Shown piece by piece: positions 1 to 10,541 of a stretch of DNA of 64,000 nucleotides (positions are counted from its first letter, which is position 1; each line of letters opens with the position of its first letter). The position numbers were made by a program, and so were the translations under genes. The notes under the pieces are model-generated. The model made no database searches, was not told where the DNA came from, and was given only the letters and a program-made list of their open reading frames with translations. This DNA is from Agrostemma githago (lineage: Eukaryota > Streptophyta > Magnoliopsida > Caryophyllales > Caryophyllaceae), in the NCBI GenBank assembly GCA_958450325.1, contig OY288241.1, forward strand, positions 46,079,978 to 46,143,977. Direction: 5' to 3'.

Positions 1-892
1 AATGATAAGGGGAAGGGGAACATGCAAAGGGAGACAAGCAACAAAAAACGGAAAAGAAAGGATAGTTGTTGTTCCATGCGGTTAGCAACTCACTCGCTCC
101 ATCGTCTCATAGGTCGGTATCGGCACGTAGCTTGTCATTGTCATTGCAATTCTTCTTCCTTCTCAATAAGGCCGCATGGTTTAAGTACAAAGGTTTTAGG
201 AGGTGGGATTTGATGTGAAACTTGGTGCAAAGGTTCATGAATGAAGTGCAAGGGTGGGATAATAGAGGCAAGGGTGAGCTGGGAGGTTGGGAGGGGGTAT
301 AAAGTGGTCGGGTGGGATCAAACTTCGAAGAAGAGGCAAAAAGGAGGAGCAGGGGACCATCCCGGTCGGGATGGATGGTCCCGGTCGGGATGACACACCC
401 GTCCCGGTCGGGAAGCTCCCTTCCCGGTCGGGATGATACTACAGAAAACTCGATTTTCAGCACACTCATCCCGATCGGGATGATATCCTTCCCGGTCGGG
501 ATGGCACATCCTTTCCGGTCGGGACGCTCCCATTCCGGTCTGGATGAGTCTTCTAACTCTTCATTTCCTTGATAACTTCATCCACAAGGCCACTAATACA
601 AACCCGACTTCCTTGCTGAAAATCCACGCTCTATCAATAACCACTCCTTTGTAAAATTCATCTTCACTTTGCACCTAACAAATGAGCTCAAAACATCATC
701 AAATTCTCTCCCTCACATCGCTCATCAAATTTCCAAATTACAAGAATTTCACAAACACATAAAAATCCTAAAGACAAAATCATAAATAACACAATTACAA
801 ACACAAAACTAGAAAGAAGATAGAAAGGGGAATATACAACATGACGCTTCTTATGGAACTCCGTCAAACCGAGGATGGTGGACTCTTCATTC
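1..892 (-). other. 3' non-coding region of the minus-strand Athila-like element
   Basis: On the minus strand this follows the end of the gag-like ORF. Positions 60-190 reversed match 28540-28660 of the plus-strand sister element (shared stretch around ATGAGACGATGGAGCGAGTG), which fixes its place in the 3' region. It holds the quasi-palindromic array at 355-545. No polypurine tract or 3' LTR is reached before the window ends. Short ORFs here are not conserved and are treated as chance. Confidence 0.7.
355..545. repeat. Quasi-palindromic TCCCGGTCGGGA array (8 units)
   Basis: Eight copies of a 12-bp imperfect palindrome, consensus TCCCGGTCGGGA, lie near 359, 379, 403, 423, 470, 489, 512 and 533. 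They are about 20-24 bp apart, apart from one wider gap. Some copies carry one change (TCCCGATCGGGA, TTCCGGTCGGGA). The same motif recurs in the LTRs and 3' regions of this family at 7569-7712, 13109-13232, 28164-28331 and 31200-31303. Confidence 0.85.
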
Positions 893-1456
893 CTAGCCAT
901 AGCCATCAAGGGCTCGGAGGAGCAAGTCAAACGCACGAGCCACATCATAATGAGGGCTCAAGCAAACGAGCCAAGCTATCCTCCACGGCCTCCAAGGTGG
1001 AGGCAAGAAGTAGTAATCCCAAGACCCAACGTCATCATTCATGTTGTCTCCGGGGTCTATCCATCCTACGAGCTCTAACGACCTCTTCCTCGCTAAGCAT
1101 CGTCTCCAATCACTAGCAAGCTTCAAGTCTTCATCATGAGGCACAAAAAACGGCTTTGGCCTCATTTCCTTGTTGCACACCCCCACACCTTCCTCAAGTT
1201 GTGGTTCCCCATCTTCAAATTCCGGAACAACACTTGTCCCCACATCATCTTGGAGGAGAGAATTGAAACTATTACCGGCGGTTTCAATCTCTTCCAAACC
1301 ATTGCTTCGCTTACTTGCGAGGGGCTCTTCATGTTCTTCCATATTATCGCACAAGGGCAACTTGAGGTCGTCATTTTCACCCAAAAACTACACAAATTCC
1401 ACTAACTCATTCAACCGACTAACCTCCTCCAATTCTTCACTAACATTGCCTTCAAC
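893..1456 (-). pseudogene. C-terminal part of Athila-like gag-like ORF (minus element)
   Basis: This continues the ORF at 5472-6326 after removal of the CACTA element and one copy of its AAC duplication; the frame is kept across the join. One TAG stop interrupts it shortly before the residues MGENDDLKLP (start 1384). The product is acidic in the middle and ends ARAFDLLLRALDG, nearly the same as the end of the plus element's ORF (ARAFDLFLRALDG at about 27790-27830). No zinc knuckle or protease motif is seen in this copy. Function is unknown beyond a likely gag/structural origin. Confidence 0.7.
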
Positions 1457-2318
1457 CACTACTACAAATCCTTATAATTATGACGCTTCGTTATTGATGC
1501 TTTAATAGAGCGTAGAACTCATTATTTTCACTCCTTTCAATCTTGACACCACTTTGTGTCATAAATTATTTAACCGCTCTCATCACTCTCTCGGTACACC
1601 CACGAAACCTAAATTATTCTAAAACCAAAACCCGCGGCACCAGTACACCCACGAAAAAATATCCACCGCCTTTAAGTTTTCAATAAACTTTAACCCTTAT
1701 CAACGACGTCTTCTCGAGAATTCGATTCTCTTCTTCATCTTTAGCCCCAATAACCTTCTACTTTATTCATCCATGGGACTCAGGTTTGTTTCCATTCCAT
1801 TTTTTTTACAATTTAAGTACCCAATTTAATTACGCAACATTGATAATTTAGGGTTGATTGTTACTGCGAAATTAGGGTTGAATGATTTCGACAAATGAAA
1901 TGTAGAATGATACATGCGAATTATAATTAACTATCCTTACATTATTTGAAGCATATATATAATTTGGGGAAAGTTCAAATTCGAAATTCTTGTTTGAGGA
2001 TTCGAGACATTTCTGATAACTTTTCTTTGGTGTAGGCTGATTACCTTTTTTTTAATCCAATTTGGTATGTATAACGCATTTGTTGAAAGTGTTTCCCTAA
2101 TTTTTTTGTCACACACTACTCGTACGATTGGTTGTGAAACTTACTGTTGTTATTTGTTATCAATCGACCCCAAGATGGTAATTTTCTGTAACTTTTTCAA
2201 CTTATGCTAACCTTATGTTCTTACGATTACTTTGATTTTGTCCTATTATTGAGATTACTGTCATCGGTTTTCATCTGCTGTTTTTTTTTAGTGCAGGTCT
2301 ACATGTGAAATTGATTAA

Positions 2319-2537
2319 GAGTGCATCGAGTATGCAGTTTCCAAGTACAGGGCAGTTCCATTAGTCAGGTTGTTCAATGATGAATACAAGACTGAAATGA
2401 GGTGCTTCAGGTTACGTAAATTGTTAGTGTGTTATGTTCAAAAGAAAAGGTACATAATGGACTCAATGTTGGCTGCAATAGCCAGGTGTGTATTTTACTA
2501 TCTCGCTAATGGTATATGTATGCATATATCAAACTGA
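2319..2537 (+). pseudogene. Unrecognised open stretch in CACTA-1 (possible captured exon)
   Basis: A 72-codon stretch without stops that starts right after an in-frame TAA, so there is no start codon at its head. It reads ECIEYAVSKYRAVPLVRLFN at first. An acceptor-like tract of T followed by GTGCAG lies at about 2281-2296, and a donor-like GCCAG/GTGTGT at 2481-2490. The E-x(9)-R-x-x-P spacing recalls part of Mutator-like transposases, but that likeness is weak. It could be a transposase exon or a captured host exon. I do not recognise it with certainty. Confidence 0.3.
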
Positions 2538-2898
2538 TCGACGACAAGCCGACCTCCTGAGTAATTAATTAATCACAGTAGAACTAGAACCATGGAGATA
2601 GATAGTAAACTTATTCAGCAGACTAAGAAACTTGATGAAGTTGTGGAGGAAAAAACGAATGAATGAAGAAAAGAGAATGCAAGGGTAACAACACGTAAAC
2701 ACATTCAAGCATAAAGGGTTGTTAATTGCTACTGATTTGCTTTGCTGCTTCTCAGAATCTCCCTCGGTGCTTACCTTACATTTGACCACCTTAGCTTGTT
2801 TTTTATCTCCACATTATGTGATTTATTATGAAAGCTACCTTACCCCATTACATTATTTGCCTTCTATTTTATTTACACTATTTATTTTTTTCTATTCT

Positions 2899-2940
2899 CA
2901 CTACTACAAATCCCTTAAAATGATGACGCTTCATTAATGA
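2899..2940 (+). repeat. Internal copy of the CACTA-1 terminal sequence
   Basis: CACTACTACAAATCCC at 2899, followed by ATGACGCTTCATTAATGATGC, repeats the outer end at 1457-1500 (CACTACTACAAATCC, then ATGACGCTTCGTTATTGATGC). No matching right end lies between 1457 and 2899. It is therefore either an internal duplication of the terminus or the left end of a second, overlapping or older CACTA copy that shares the right end at 5471. Confidence 0.6.
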
Positions 2941-4176
2941 TGCCTAGACCGGGTTTTTAACAAAATTTTGCATATGGTACCTTGATGTACACTCTGATAT
3001 AATGGAGAATGACCTTGATTTTTCAGATTTTGAGGTTTTGATGTTGTTAATATCTTCAAGTAGTTTTGCTTGGTTGGTCTAGGTGGACTTAGAATATCAA
3101 TATGGTTCAGCCATATCTCACAATTGTTTAATTCTTATTAATCACCATCGATATCTCACAATTGTTTATTTTATATCACCAAAGGTTATACTCAAATATT
3201 TATTCATGGTTTACTAAAGCTTAGATTATTTGTTGAAGGAGGTTCAAAAGATTAGAACATGGAGGGTGGAAGTCTGAGTAGTCTGAACTCGGTCTTTTGA
3301 TTAAGTAGCACCATGAACCATTATTGCATCTTGTTTATTATACAACATTATGGCATAGTCTAATATGTAGAGTGCACGCGTCTCATATAGGAACATAACA
3401 TGTGCCTGTATCTAATAATAGAATTAGTAGCATCCCTATACTAAATTGAAATGGCCCGCATAAACCCGATGTAATGAATATCTGGATTCATCTAGCATGC
3501 GTTGCACTTTGTCTACTTGTTTCTCCAATCTATATTCGATTTGAGACTTGTTTCTCCAATCTATATTCTATTTGAGACTTCCAACTTATTCAAATAAATT
3601 TCTATGATTTTTTGGTTCATAAAATTAGGGATATTTTTTTGCTTCTTTCATCTATCTTTCTTTTGGTTACTTAATTTCTTTCATCATTATCACAAAATTT
3701 ACGTAGTCTACGTATCACAAAATTTGCTTTCCCTTATTGGGCTTCCTCCTTATCCTTCTCATGGTGGTTTTTATAGTGGGAAATGCTTTGACCAGCATGT
3801 CGATGTTGAGACGGTTATTTCTACTGAGGTGAAAGCACACAGTTCGACATTGACCTCGCATCACTTGCCGGTTTGCTCCGCTTGAAATTCCATGATTGCT
3901 TCATCACTGTACACATTCACTTTTCTTCATTTTCCTTATATGATTATCACTGCAGCCTGTATGTATGTATTTGCTTTTTTTGTGTCAAAACTTAACCAAC
4001 AACCGCCACCTGGTTGGTATTTATGTGTTTATTGATAAATTATCATTACCTGATCATAATAAGTACAGAGTATAATATATCGAGAGGATATTTATGAGGA
4101 GCTGCTAAACTATTTCTCTTGACATTTTTAATTAGTCATTAAATGATGTAATATTAATTAATGATGAAGAGGGATC

Positions 4177-4338
4177 CGATGCATCAATCCATATAGAGGG
4201 AAATTTGACAAAGAAAACCGCAGGCCTAATCACAGTGTGAGAGGAGATACATTTGTGGATGTTGTAGGGCTATATCTAGAAGCCGAATGTCCTGGTGTCC
4301 TGTGCCTTGCAAGTAAAGTGCTCATCAAACTTGTATAA
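4177..4338 (+). pseudogene. Unrecognised 53-residue open stretch in CACTA-1
   Basis: Fifty-three codons are open up to TAA at 4336-4338, with no start codon at the head. The reading includes RPNHSVRGDTFVDVVGLYLE. I do not recognise a family. Its base composition is richer in G and C than its AT-rich surroundings, which suits an exon remnant, but this is inference. Confidence 0.25.
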
Positions 4339-4855
4339 GACATGGCGAATCCACACGTAAACTCTCTCTTTATTACTCTTCTCTTTTTTCTATATGAAGG
4401 GGCCGAGTTGAGCTAAACATGTTTAGCTTGCTTGTTCCCTCTGTGTAGCTCTTGAGCGGACTGTTCGGTGTCTACTTTCTGTTAGGCTATCCGTTATCCT
4501 CATAATCAAGCATTATGTGGACTGAAGGTGTGATATTACAAACTAATACATTTTGATGCGGCTGAATATCTTTGCTATTTTGTCGTGTTAGTCTAAAATT
4601 GTTTACCTCTAGACTTGTTTGTTAGTAAGATAAATTATTGATATGGAGGAATGTTTTCTTTTCATGATGCTACAATATCTGTAGCATGTTTGTTTATTAG
4701 ATTATCAATTATTGTTAACTATATTTGCGGACGATATATACTTGGTCATAGTCGATACTTTTGATTATATTATGTCATTTAATAATAATTCTTTTCCCCT
4801 TTTATAGGTTTCAACGACTCCAACAAGTCCAGATTTGCCTAAATGAAGATTTAAG

Positions 4856-4858
<3 letters not shown>

Positions 4859-4892
<34 letters not shown>
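4859..4892. repeat. (TA)n microsatellite
   Basis: About 17 uninterrupted AT dinucleotides inside CACTA-1. The rest of the 2.5 kb between the internal terminus at 2899 and the right end is AT-rich; apart from the short open stretch at 4177 I see nothing coding in it. Confidence 0.95.
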
Positions 4893-4894
<2 letters not shown>

Positions 4895-5471
4895 TGTGTA
4901 TAGATCTTCGTCGATATTTTTGTCGACCAACGACATTTTTTTGTATTCGTTCTTATGTAGTTTAAATTTCAGAAATAATGTAACACATTTGAATTAAGTG
5001 CATTTGAAGAAATGTTGGTTTTTGGTTAATGTAGGTCTTAGAGTTAACGACATAGATATTTTTTTAATTTATTGGATGAAATTATTTTGATTTAATTTAA
5101 TTACTACATTTTAATTAAATATATAATCTATATATAGAATAATCATTATTGCCGCTTGTGACGCCTTTTAATGTCAACTTGTTTTTCTACTCTTTACCTA
5201 AAAATGTGGAATATATGGATTTGACAGCAAAAGGCGTCATAATTTAATAAAATTGATGCTTTATCGTTTCTAATAATTTGTCGTCAAAAAGCGTCACAAA
5301 TATTTAAGACACATAAGAGTGTTTATACGATTGACGCAAAAGAGCGTCATAAAATTGTGACGGCTCAAATTGTGACGCTTATGGTGAGGATCAATAAATA
5401 AATTTGTGTTGCTTTTAAGCGTCAATAATAGCCTTGAAAAGTATCACATAATTGAGTTATTTGTAGTAGTG

Positions 5472-6326
5472 AACAAGGGTTATTTCCTCATTCGCCTCCT
5501 CTTGGGTGGACAATTGAGGTTCTTCAAAGCAAGTCTCGCTTCTCGAAGGGGATGCATTAGTGGCTTCGTCATTGGGTTGTTTCCCTTCCCCAAGTGAACA
5601 TCCCTCATCAAGTTGTGAAGATCGAGTTAAAAACATGAGGGTTTGAGCCGTTAAAGCATTCAATCTATCATTACGTTCCTCAGTTCCCCTTCGGAGTTCG
5701 GCCAAGATTTCATTGTCTTTTTGCAATTGTAAGGTCATTTCTCGTTGCATTTGAAGAATCGATTGATTTAACTCCAAGTTTGGCATTTGGTGGCCATTGG
5801 GGTTTTGGAGTGTTACTTGTGAACCTTGATGATGCCCAAGGGGTGGGGCATCATAAGGTTGGTAGTAAGGTGAATATGATTGGTAGTATTGTGGGTTTTG
5901 GGGCTCATATTGTAGTTGAGGTGAAGGGTAATGTGGTGGGTTTTGGTGAAATTGGCTTCCATAAGGTGAATCATGATGGAACATGGTGGGTTCACATTGA
6001 TAGCTTGAGTAATAGTCACCATGATCATAGGAGTGATAAGTATTCACTTGTTGGTAGCCGTTTCCTTGTCCTTGAAGCTCATACCCACGGGTTTCTTGAT
6101 TATTCCAAGAAGCTTGATAGTAGTAGGGAGATGTCATGTGATACCCTTGATTCATAGAGGGAGAGGAGTAGCTCATGGTAGCTTCTAGGTGTGGGGAGTT
6201 TAGATCGAACCTCGTGCTTTGCTCGAAAACTAGACTCCTACCCGGTTGGAAACCTCTCAAACTAACAACCGTCCATTTATGCGGCTCTGAGTGGTAAGAA
6301 AGAGGGTGGTCACCACCTCTAGGCAA
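5472..6326 (-). pseudogene. Athila-like gag-like ORF, N-terminal part, Tyr/Gln-rich and without capsid domain
   Basis: It begins at 6326 with MPRGGDHPLSYHSEP, homologous to the plus element's gag start MPRRGGEFFLFNPEP (14675). The capsid-like region that follows in the plus element is absent. Instead there are about 120 residues rich in Y, Q, P, H and N (about residues 50-180), then a predicted coiled-coil stretch (ILQMQREMTLQLQKDNEILA), then an acidic tail. It is cut at 5471 by CACTA-1 and continues in frame at 1456. The start is chosen by homology and because it follows the primer site after about 180 nt of leader. The role is unknown; it may be a gag derivative that needs a partner element. 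Confidence 0.7.
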
Positions 6327-6485
6327 AAACTGTAGACTAGGAGCAAACGTGAGAAGTCTAGTGCTTTTTGGGCACTAGACAAGAAAGAAATAAACTTCAC
6401 ACACACATGAAGCAAAAGAAAACTAAAAACTACAAAAACGAAGACAAAATCAAGTAAATAGGAAAACAAAGTTTAAAGTAGCACC

Positions 6486-6505
6486 GTCCCCGGCAACGGC
6501 GCCAA
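6486..6505 (-). other. Primer binding site of the minus Athila-like element
   Basis: Read on the minus strand this is TTGGCGCCGTTGCCGGGGAC, 2 nt inside the LTR end. It is the primer site typical of the Athila/Calypso group, usually attributed to tRNA-Asp. It is identical to the site at 14441-14460. Confidence 0.9.
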
Positions 6506-7506
6506 ATTGATGGGAGGGATTTTCCGTGGATCCCCACCAACAAATAATATCCAACTATTCCTAACACGTAGATAGGGCAAGTCGGGTCGAGTCCACGGGG
6601 ACGGTAAAGAGGGTTTCGACTAAGTTTTACCTGAGAACTTGACTAGGTCTCGCGGCTAAGCTAAACTAGAACGATAAGAAGGGAATAAACTATGACTATG
6701 ACTAAGCTGGGGGTAACAACTAAGGCTAAACGAATCTACCTAACTAAAGGATTCAAACAAGAAAAGAGTAGGGTTAGGTCGGGTTCATAAGTGTAGTAGG
6801 ATGGTTGGGTAATCGAGGGTGTAGGTTTCACCTAGTCACTAAGGTCGGTCCGCGCTCTCGCGTCAAGGCCAATGTCCGCACTCTCGTGCCAAAGACTAAA
6901 CCCGAATACACAAGAATTCAATCACAAGTCAAACACACAATGAGTAGAGGAAGACTAGCATGAGAAGCATGGCCACTACAACTCAAACAAGCAATTCAAC
7001 AAACACATAGTGTGCCCAACATATGTCTAGCAACAAAGGATTCACCTTTACCCACAATCAAGCCCTAATCACCCATAATCCACACTTAATCCACCTACTA
7101 ACCCCACAAGGAATCTTATCACTCATAATCAAACTAAGATTAACATAAACAAGAGGAAACATCACAAACATCAAAACATCCATAAAGAACAAACAAGAAC
7201 AATAAACAATAATCAAAGATTGAAACTTTAAGGATTAAACAAAGATTAAGAGTAAAGAGAAAGGAAGATTATACCTACTAACAAGAGGATGAAAGATTGA
7301 AACTTGCATTAATAAGAAAAACCCAAAACAATCTCCCAAGGTTGTCAATCTTGGTTGAATCTTGAAGAATTCCCTTAATACAAGGATTAAACTAAGATTA
7401 ACGATAAACTAAGGAATAATCTACACTAATCTAGGCTAATCTAGTCTAAAGTAGTCTAGGGTTTATGGGTAATGTCTAACATCCCATAAGATTACAAGAG
7501 GGGGGG

Positions 7507-7514
7507 TATATATA
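7507..7514 (-). promoter_or_regulatory. TATA box candidate in the minus-strand LTR
   Basis: TATATATA, preceded on the minus strand by AACCC and followed by a C-rich run, lies in the middle of the LTR where a Pol II start is expected. The plus-strand sister LTRs have weaker versions at the matching place (TAAATA near 13287; TATAATTA near 31361). Confidence 0.45.
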
Positions 7515-7568
7515 GGGTTACAAGAACAAAGGAGAAGAAAAGAAGCAAGTGCGGGCTACAGCTGCCTC

Positions 7569-7712
7569 ATCCCGTCCGCGACGAAATAGTCCCGTCCGGG
7601 ACGAAGTGGTCCCGTCTGGGACGAAATGGTCCCGTCGGGGACGACCCCAAAACAGGTGCTGTTCAATTTGTGCACCCCTTCCCGGTCGGGAAGGCCACTA
7701 TCCCGCCCGGGA
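7569..7712. repeat. Palindrome-rich array in the minus-strand LTR
   Basis: About six degenerate copies of the family's palindrome occur here, as CCCGTCCGGGACGA variants followed by TTCCCGGTCGGGAAGG and TCCCGCCCGGGAAG. They match in position the arrays in the sister LTRs. Confidence 0.75.
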
Positions 7713-8016
7713 AGGGTCTTGTAGGCCTCCAATATGATCTTTAAGGTCCCTCCTTGATTCTCATGGGCTTCTCATCGATTCTCGGGTCTCGGGATCGAAT
7801 CCAAGGCACCGAGTGATCGTTCCTTCTCTTCGTTGGCTCCAAAAGTGTATGAAACAAGTCGGAATCGTTCCAATTCTCCATGAATGGTCTTGGGAACCTA
7901 AAACGAACTAGAAGAAGCATAAGTAGCCCAGAAACCGCTCCCAATGAGCGATTCCACAAGAGAAACCGGGACTAAACACAACAAATTAGGCACTACAAAC
8001 TACACTTATCAATTAT

Positions 8017-10174
8017 CACTACTATAAATGAGAACATGGGCCACGACTGAATTCGTGGCAAAAGTGCTAAAATTTCGTGGCTAAAGTAATTTGCCACGGA
8101 AAGACCATCCGTGGCGCAAGTGGCCGTGGCAAACAAATAGCCACGAGAAAAAAAAAACGTGGCAAGTATTGATTTTATTGCCACGGAGTCTCCCGTGGTT
8201 GGAATTAATTTTTTGCCACGGATTATCCCGTGACTATTTATTTATGTTTGTGGCGAAACATTTATTCCAATGACAAAATATATAATAACTTAAAAAAATT
8301 AATAACCGTAAGAATTCGCTACCCCTATAGTAGTCACATCTGGAACGATTATTAGCTTTATAGCTGAGTCATTACAATATTATTTAATTTCACCATACGC
8401 ATCGAAGAGCCTTCCCAAGAGGTCACCCATCTTAACACTACTCTCACTCAAGCACGCATAAATGTGGAGTTCTTATGGCCAGCTATTAGAAATGAAATTG
8501 AACTCTAGTGACATATTTATTGGTTTGAATTCTTTTAAAGTGATGTTTTTCACTAAGTACATTTACTTTTGAGTAATTAATTTTTTCCCCCCAGTGATTT
8601 ATGTATTATAATTAAAAAATTATTATTTCGAAAAAAAGAGAGTTTCTAAGTTGATTTTCGGACTCATGATTTCATTAATTTAACAATATTTTTATTTTAG
8701 TTTCTATTTTTCACGTTCTTTTACTGCTAGTTCTTTCGATATGTTTTTTTCTTTTCGTTATCGGTCGTTACTTTATTTCATCAGTTTTTTATCCTCAATG
8801 AGTTTCCTCTTGCCTACTTCAAATTTTACCCAAATTTCATATTTCATTAAGTAAATTTTATTTGAAATTCATTTTAAAAATATCTTCCAAATAATATTAC
8901 AGAACAGTTATTGAATTTAACAGTTGACGATAAACTAATTTTGGATTTTCTCACTATTAGTCCTTAATTATTAGATTTTCTTACTTGTATTTAATTATTT
9001 GATTTTCTTACTTGTATTTGTTAACTATTTAATTTTCTCACTTATACCTCTCTTTTTTTGAAAAATTATTTTGACAGGTTATTGAACTTATGCATGACTT
9101 TCTAATACATTAATCTTTCTTCGAAACCAAACAACTTGAAAGACAATTAATTTACATAAATAATTATTGTTTTCGAAGTCAAAGTTAATTCCATAAAAAA
9201 ATATAGACCGATTAGAATTCTTAAATACGAGTTTAATAAGACTGTTTTTTTCACACTGAAAATATTGTAAGAAAATCAATAATTTGGAAAAAAAAAATCA
9301 TGCTCAGTCACTTTCTTTTTATGTTGTTTTTGTCTTAAAAAGAAGTGTATTACATGTGAAAAAATTAATTAATTAAGCGGTAAAAATGAAAGAGTCGTAA
9401 ATAATATTAGACTTCTCAATGATGGATGATCAATCACATACTAATTTTACTTGATATGCTATATACGCCGCATTTTAGTTAGCATATATTACACTATGTA
9501 AATGTTAGTTGTCTTTCAAATGTCATATTTAAGATTATAGAATTTTAATAAAACATACTGTCGAATTAAGAGAAATCAATTACTTCAAAAATGATGATTA
9601 TTAAAACATCAACAAATTAGACAATCAAAGTTTTATTGTATTTAACTTTACAAAAAATAATTTTTTTCTCAAAATTAAAAAAAATAATACCAACTTTTTT
9701 TATTAATAAAATATTTTCAAATTTAATATTTTATTTTTTTCATATAATCATTAACTTTGAATTTTAATGAATTTTTTAAGATCAATATTTGACACTCGGC
9801 TTAACTTGAAAGTAATTTGATTAAAGTTTGGAGAACCATTAGCCACATGCGTTTATTAAATCTGTGGCTAAAAAATAATTTCGTCACAGAAATTAATTAT
9901 GTCGTGGCTAAATAATATTTGTCACTGAACAAATTCGTGGCTAAATATATTTTTGCCACGGGTGTGACATCTTTCGTGGCAAGAGTGATTATTGGCCACG
10001 ACGTGAATAAAATTCGTGGCGCAAGTGATTTTTTGCCACGGAAAAAAATGTTCCCGTGGCATATTTTTTTCCCAAGTAGTGAATCAAAATTTTTCCGTGG
10101 CTAGGTAAAATTTAACCACAAATAACAAATTCCCGTGGCATAATTCGTGGCGCAAGTGTCAACTTGTTGTAGTG
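8017..10174. mobile_element. CACTA transposon (CACTA-2), 2158 bp, non-autonomous
   Basis: Ends are CACTACTATAAATGAG at 8017 and CTTGTTGTAGTG at 10174, with TAT flanking both sides (8014-8016 and 10175-10177). Subterminal CCGTGGC/GCCACGG motifs, more than a dozen per end, occupy about 8040-8240 and 9840-10160. This is a different set from CACTA-1. The interior is AT-rich, without a transposase, and carries a 5S-rRNA-like segment (8411-8477). It is the inverted relative of CACTA-3. Confidence 0.9.
8411..8477 (-). other. 5S rRNA-derived segment (Pol III promoter region) in CACTA-2
   Basis: Read on the minus strand the segment starts CATAAGAACTCCAC, runs through GCGTGCTTGAGTGAGAGTAG and ends GATGGGTGACCTCTTGGGAAG. 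This follows the 3' half of plant 5S rRNA, including parts matching box A, the intermediate element and box C. Box A is damaged (ATTTATGCGTGCTTG). It is not a full 5S gene: the 5' half is missing. Confidence 0.8.
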
Positions 10175-10541
10175 TATATTTATGAGAAGAATAGGAACCT
10201 TGGATCGGGTTTCTTTTCACCCTAACTGCTGCAGACTCAATCTTACTCAACTAATTTTTGCGGATGACCTGATGCTCTTCAATAGAGGGGATGTACCCTC
10301 GGTTTGTGCTGTGAAGCAAATACTGGATTCATTTGGTTGTATGTTTGGTCTAAGAGCTAATCTGGAGAAAACTTGCATTTACTTTGGTGGTACTCACCCT
10401 TTGGTTCAATAGCAGAACTTAGACTGCACTGGTTTTGCCTCTGGTTCTTTCCCATTTAGGTATCTTGGTGTACCTCTTAATGATGCTACAATTAAAATGT
10501 CAATGTTTGATTCTCTGATTATTAGACTACAGCAATCCATT
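10175..10541 (+). pseudogene. LINE-A fragment 1: reverse transcriptase with FADD
   Basis: The frame MRRIGTLDRVSFHPNC leads into LTQLIFADDLMLFNRGDVPS, with the RT catalytic FADD box at 10257-10268. It continues to the IYFGG motif and, after one TAG, to FPFRYLGVPLNDATI. It aligns with ORF2 of LINE-C, -D and -B. The fragment is bounded left by CACTA-2 and right by CACTA-3, and resumes at 12604 after removal of the latter. Confidence 0.88.

Larger units (their letters stand above)
1457..5471. mobile_element. CACTA transposon (CACTA-1), 4.0 kb, non-autonomous
   Basis: It starts CACTACTACAAATCC at 1457 and ends ATTTGTAGTAGTG at 5471, an inverted terminal pair typical of plant CACTA elements. The 3-bp flanks are AAC at 1454-1456 and AAC at 5472-5474, a perfect target duplication. 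Subterminal GACGCTT/AAGCGTC motifs occur at both ends (around 1480 and 5160-5430). No transposase of usual length is visible. Two short open stretches (2319-2537, 4177-4338) may be exon remnants. The host sequence is the minus-strand gag-like ORF. Confidence 0.88.
1..8011 (-). mobile_element. Athila-like LTR retrotransposon, minus strand, RT-less, partial (cut by window start)
   Basis: The element reads right to left: 5' LTR (6508-8011), primer site (6486-6505), a gag-like ORF (6326 down to 893, split by a CACTA insertion) and 3' non-coding sequence that runs off the window. No RT, RNase H or integrase motif is visible, so it is non-autonomous. The primer site and the first and last residues of the ORF match the plus-strand Athila-like element at 12770-32511, so both belong to one family. 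The right flank ATTAT (8012-8016) would be its target-site duplication; the partner lies outside the window. It probably sits in LINE-A, whose sequence resumes at 10175. Confidence 0.85.
6508..8011 (-). repeat. 5' LTR of the minus Athila-like element (1504 bp)
   Basis: On the minus strand it starts TGATAAGTGTAG (8011) and ends CCTCCCATCA (6508), so it has TG..CA ends. It is followed at once by the primer site. It is homologous along its length to the LTRs at 12770-14438 and 30860-32511 but clearly diverged. It carries CCCGTCCGGGA-type palindromes (7569-7712) and CGCTCTCGCG-type repeats near 6850-6893. Confidence 0.88.

Noticed and set aside
355..545. CRISPR-like array or bacterial terminator series
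   Set aside because: The repeat is 12 bp, spacers are variable and short, and the context is a plant LTR element.
3604..3885. 93-codon ORF in CACTA-1 (start MIFWFIKLGIFF)
   Set aside because: Hydrophobic start from T-rich DNA and no recognisable motif; it may be chance and I could not support a gene.
5780..6157. 125-codon plus-strand ORF
   Set aside because: It is the antisense of the Tyr/Gln-rich gag-like ORF; its H/G/V-rich make-up follows from that.
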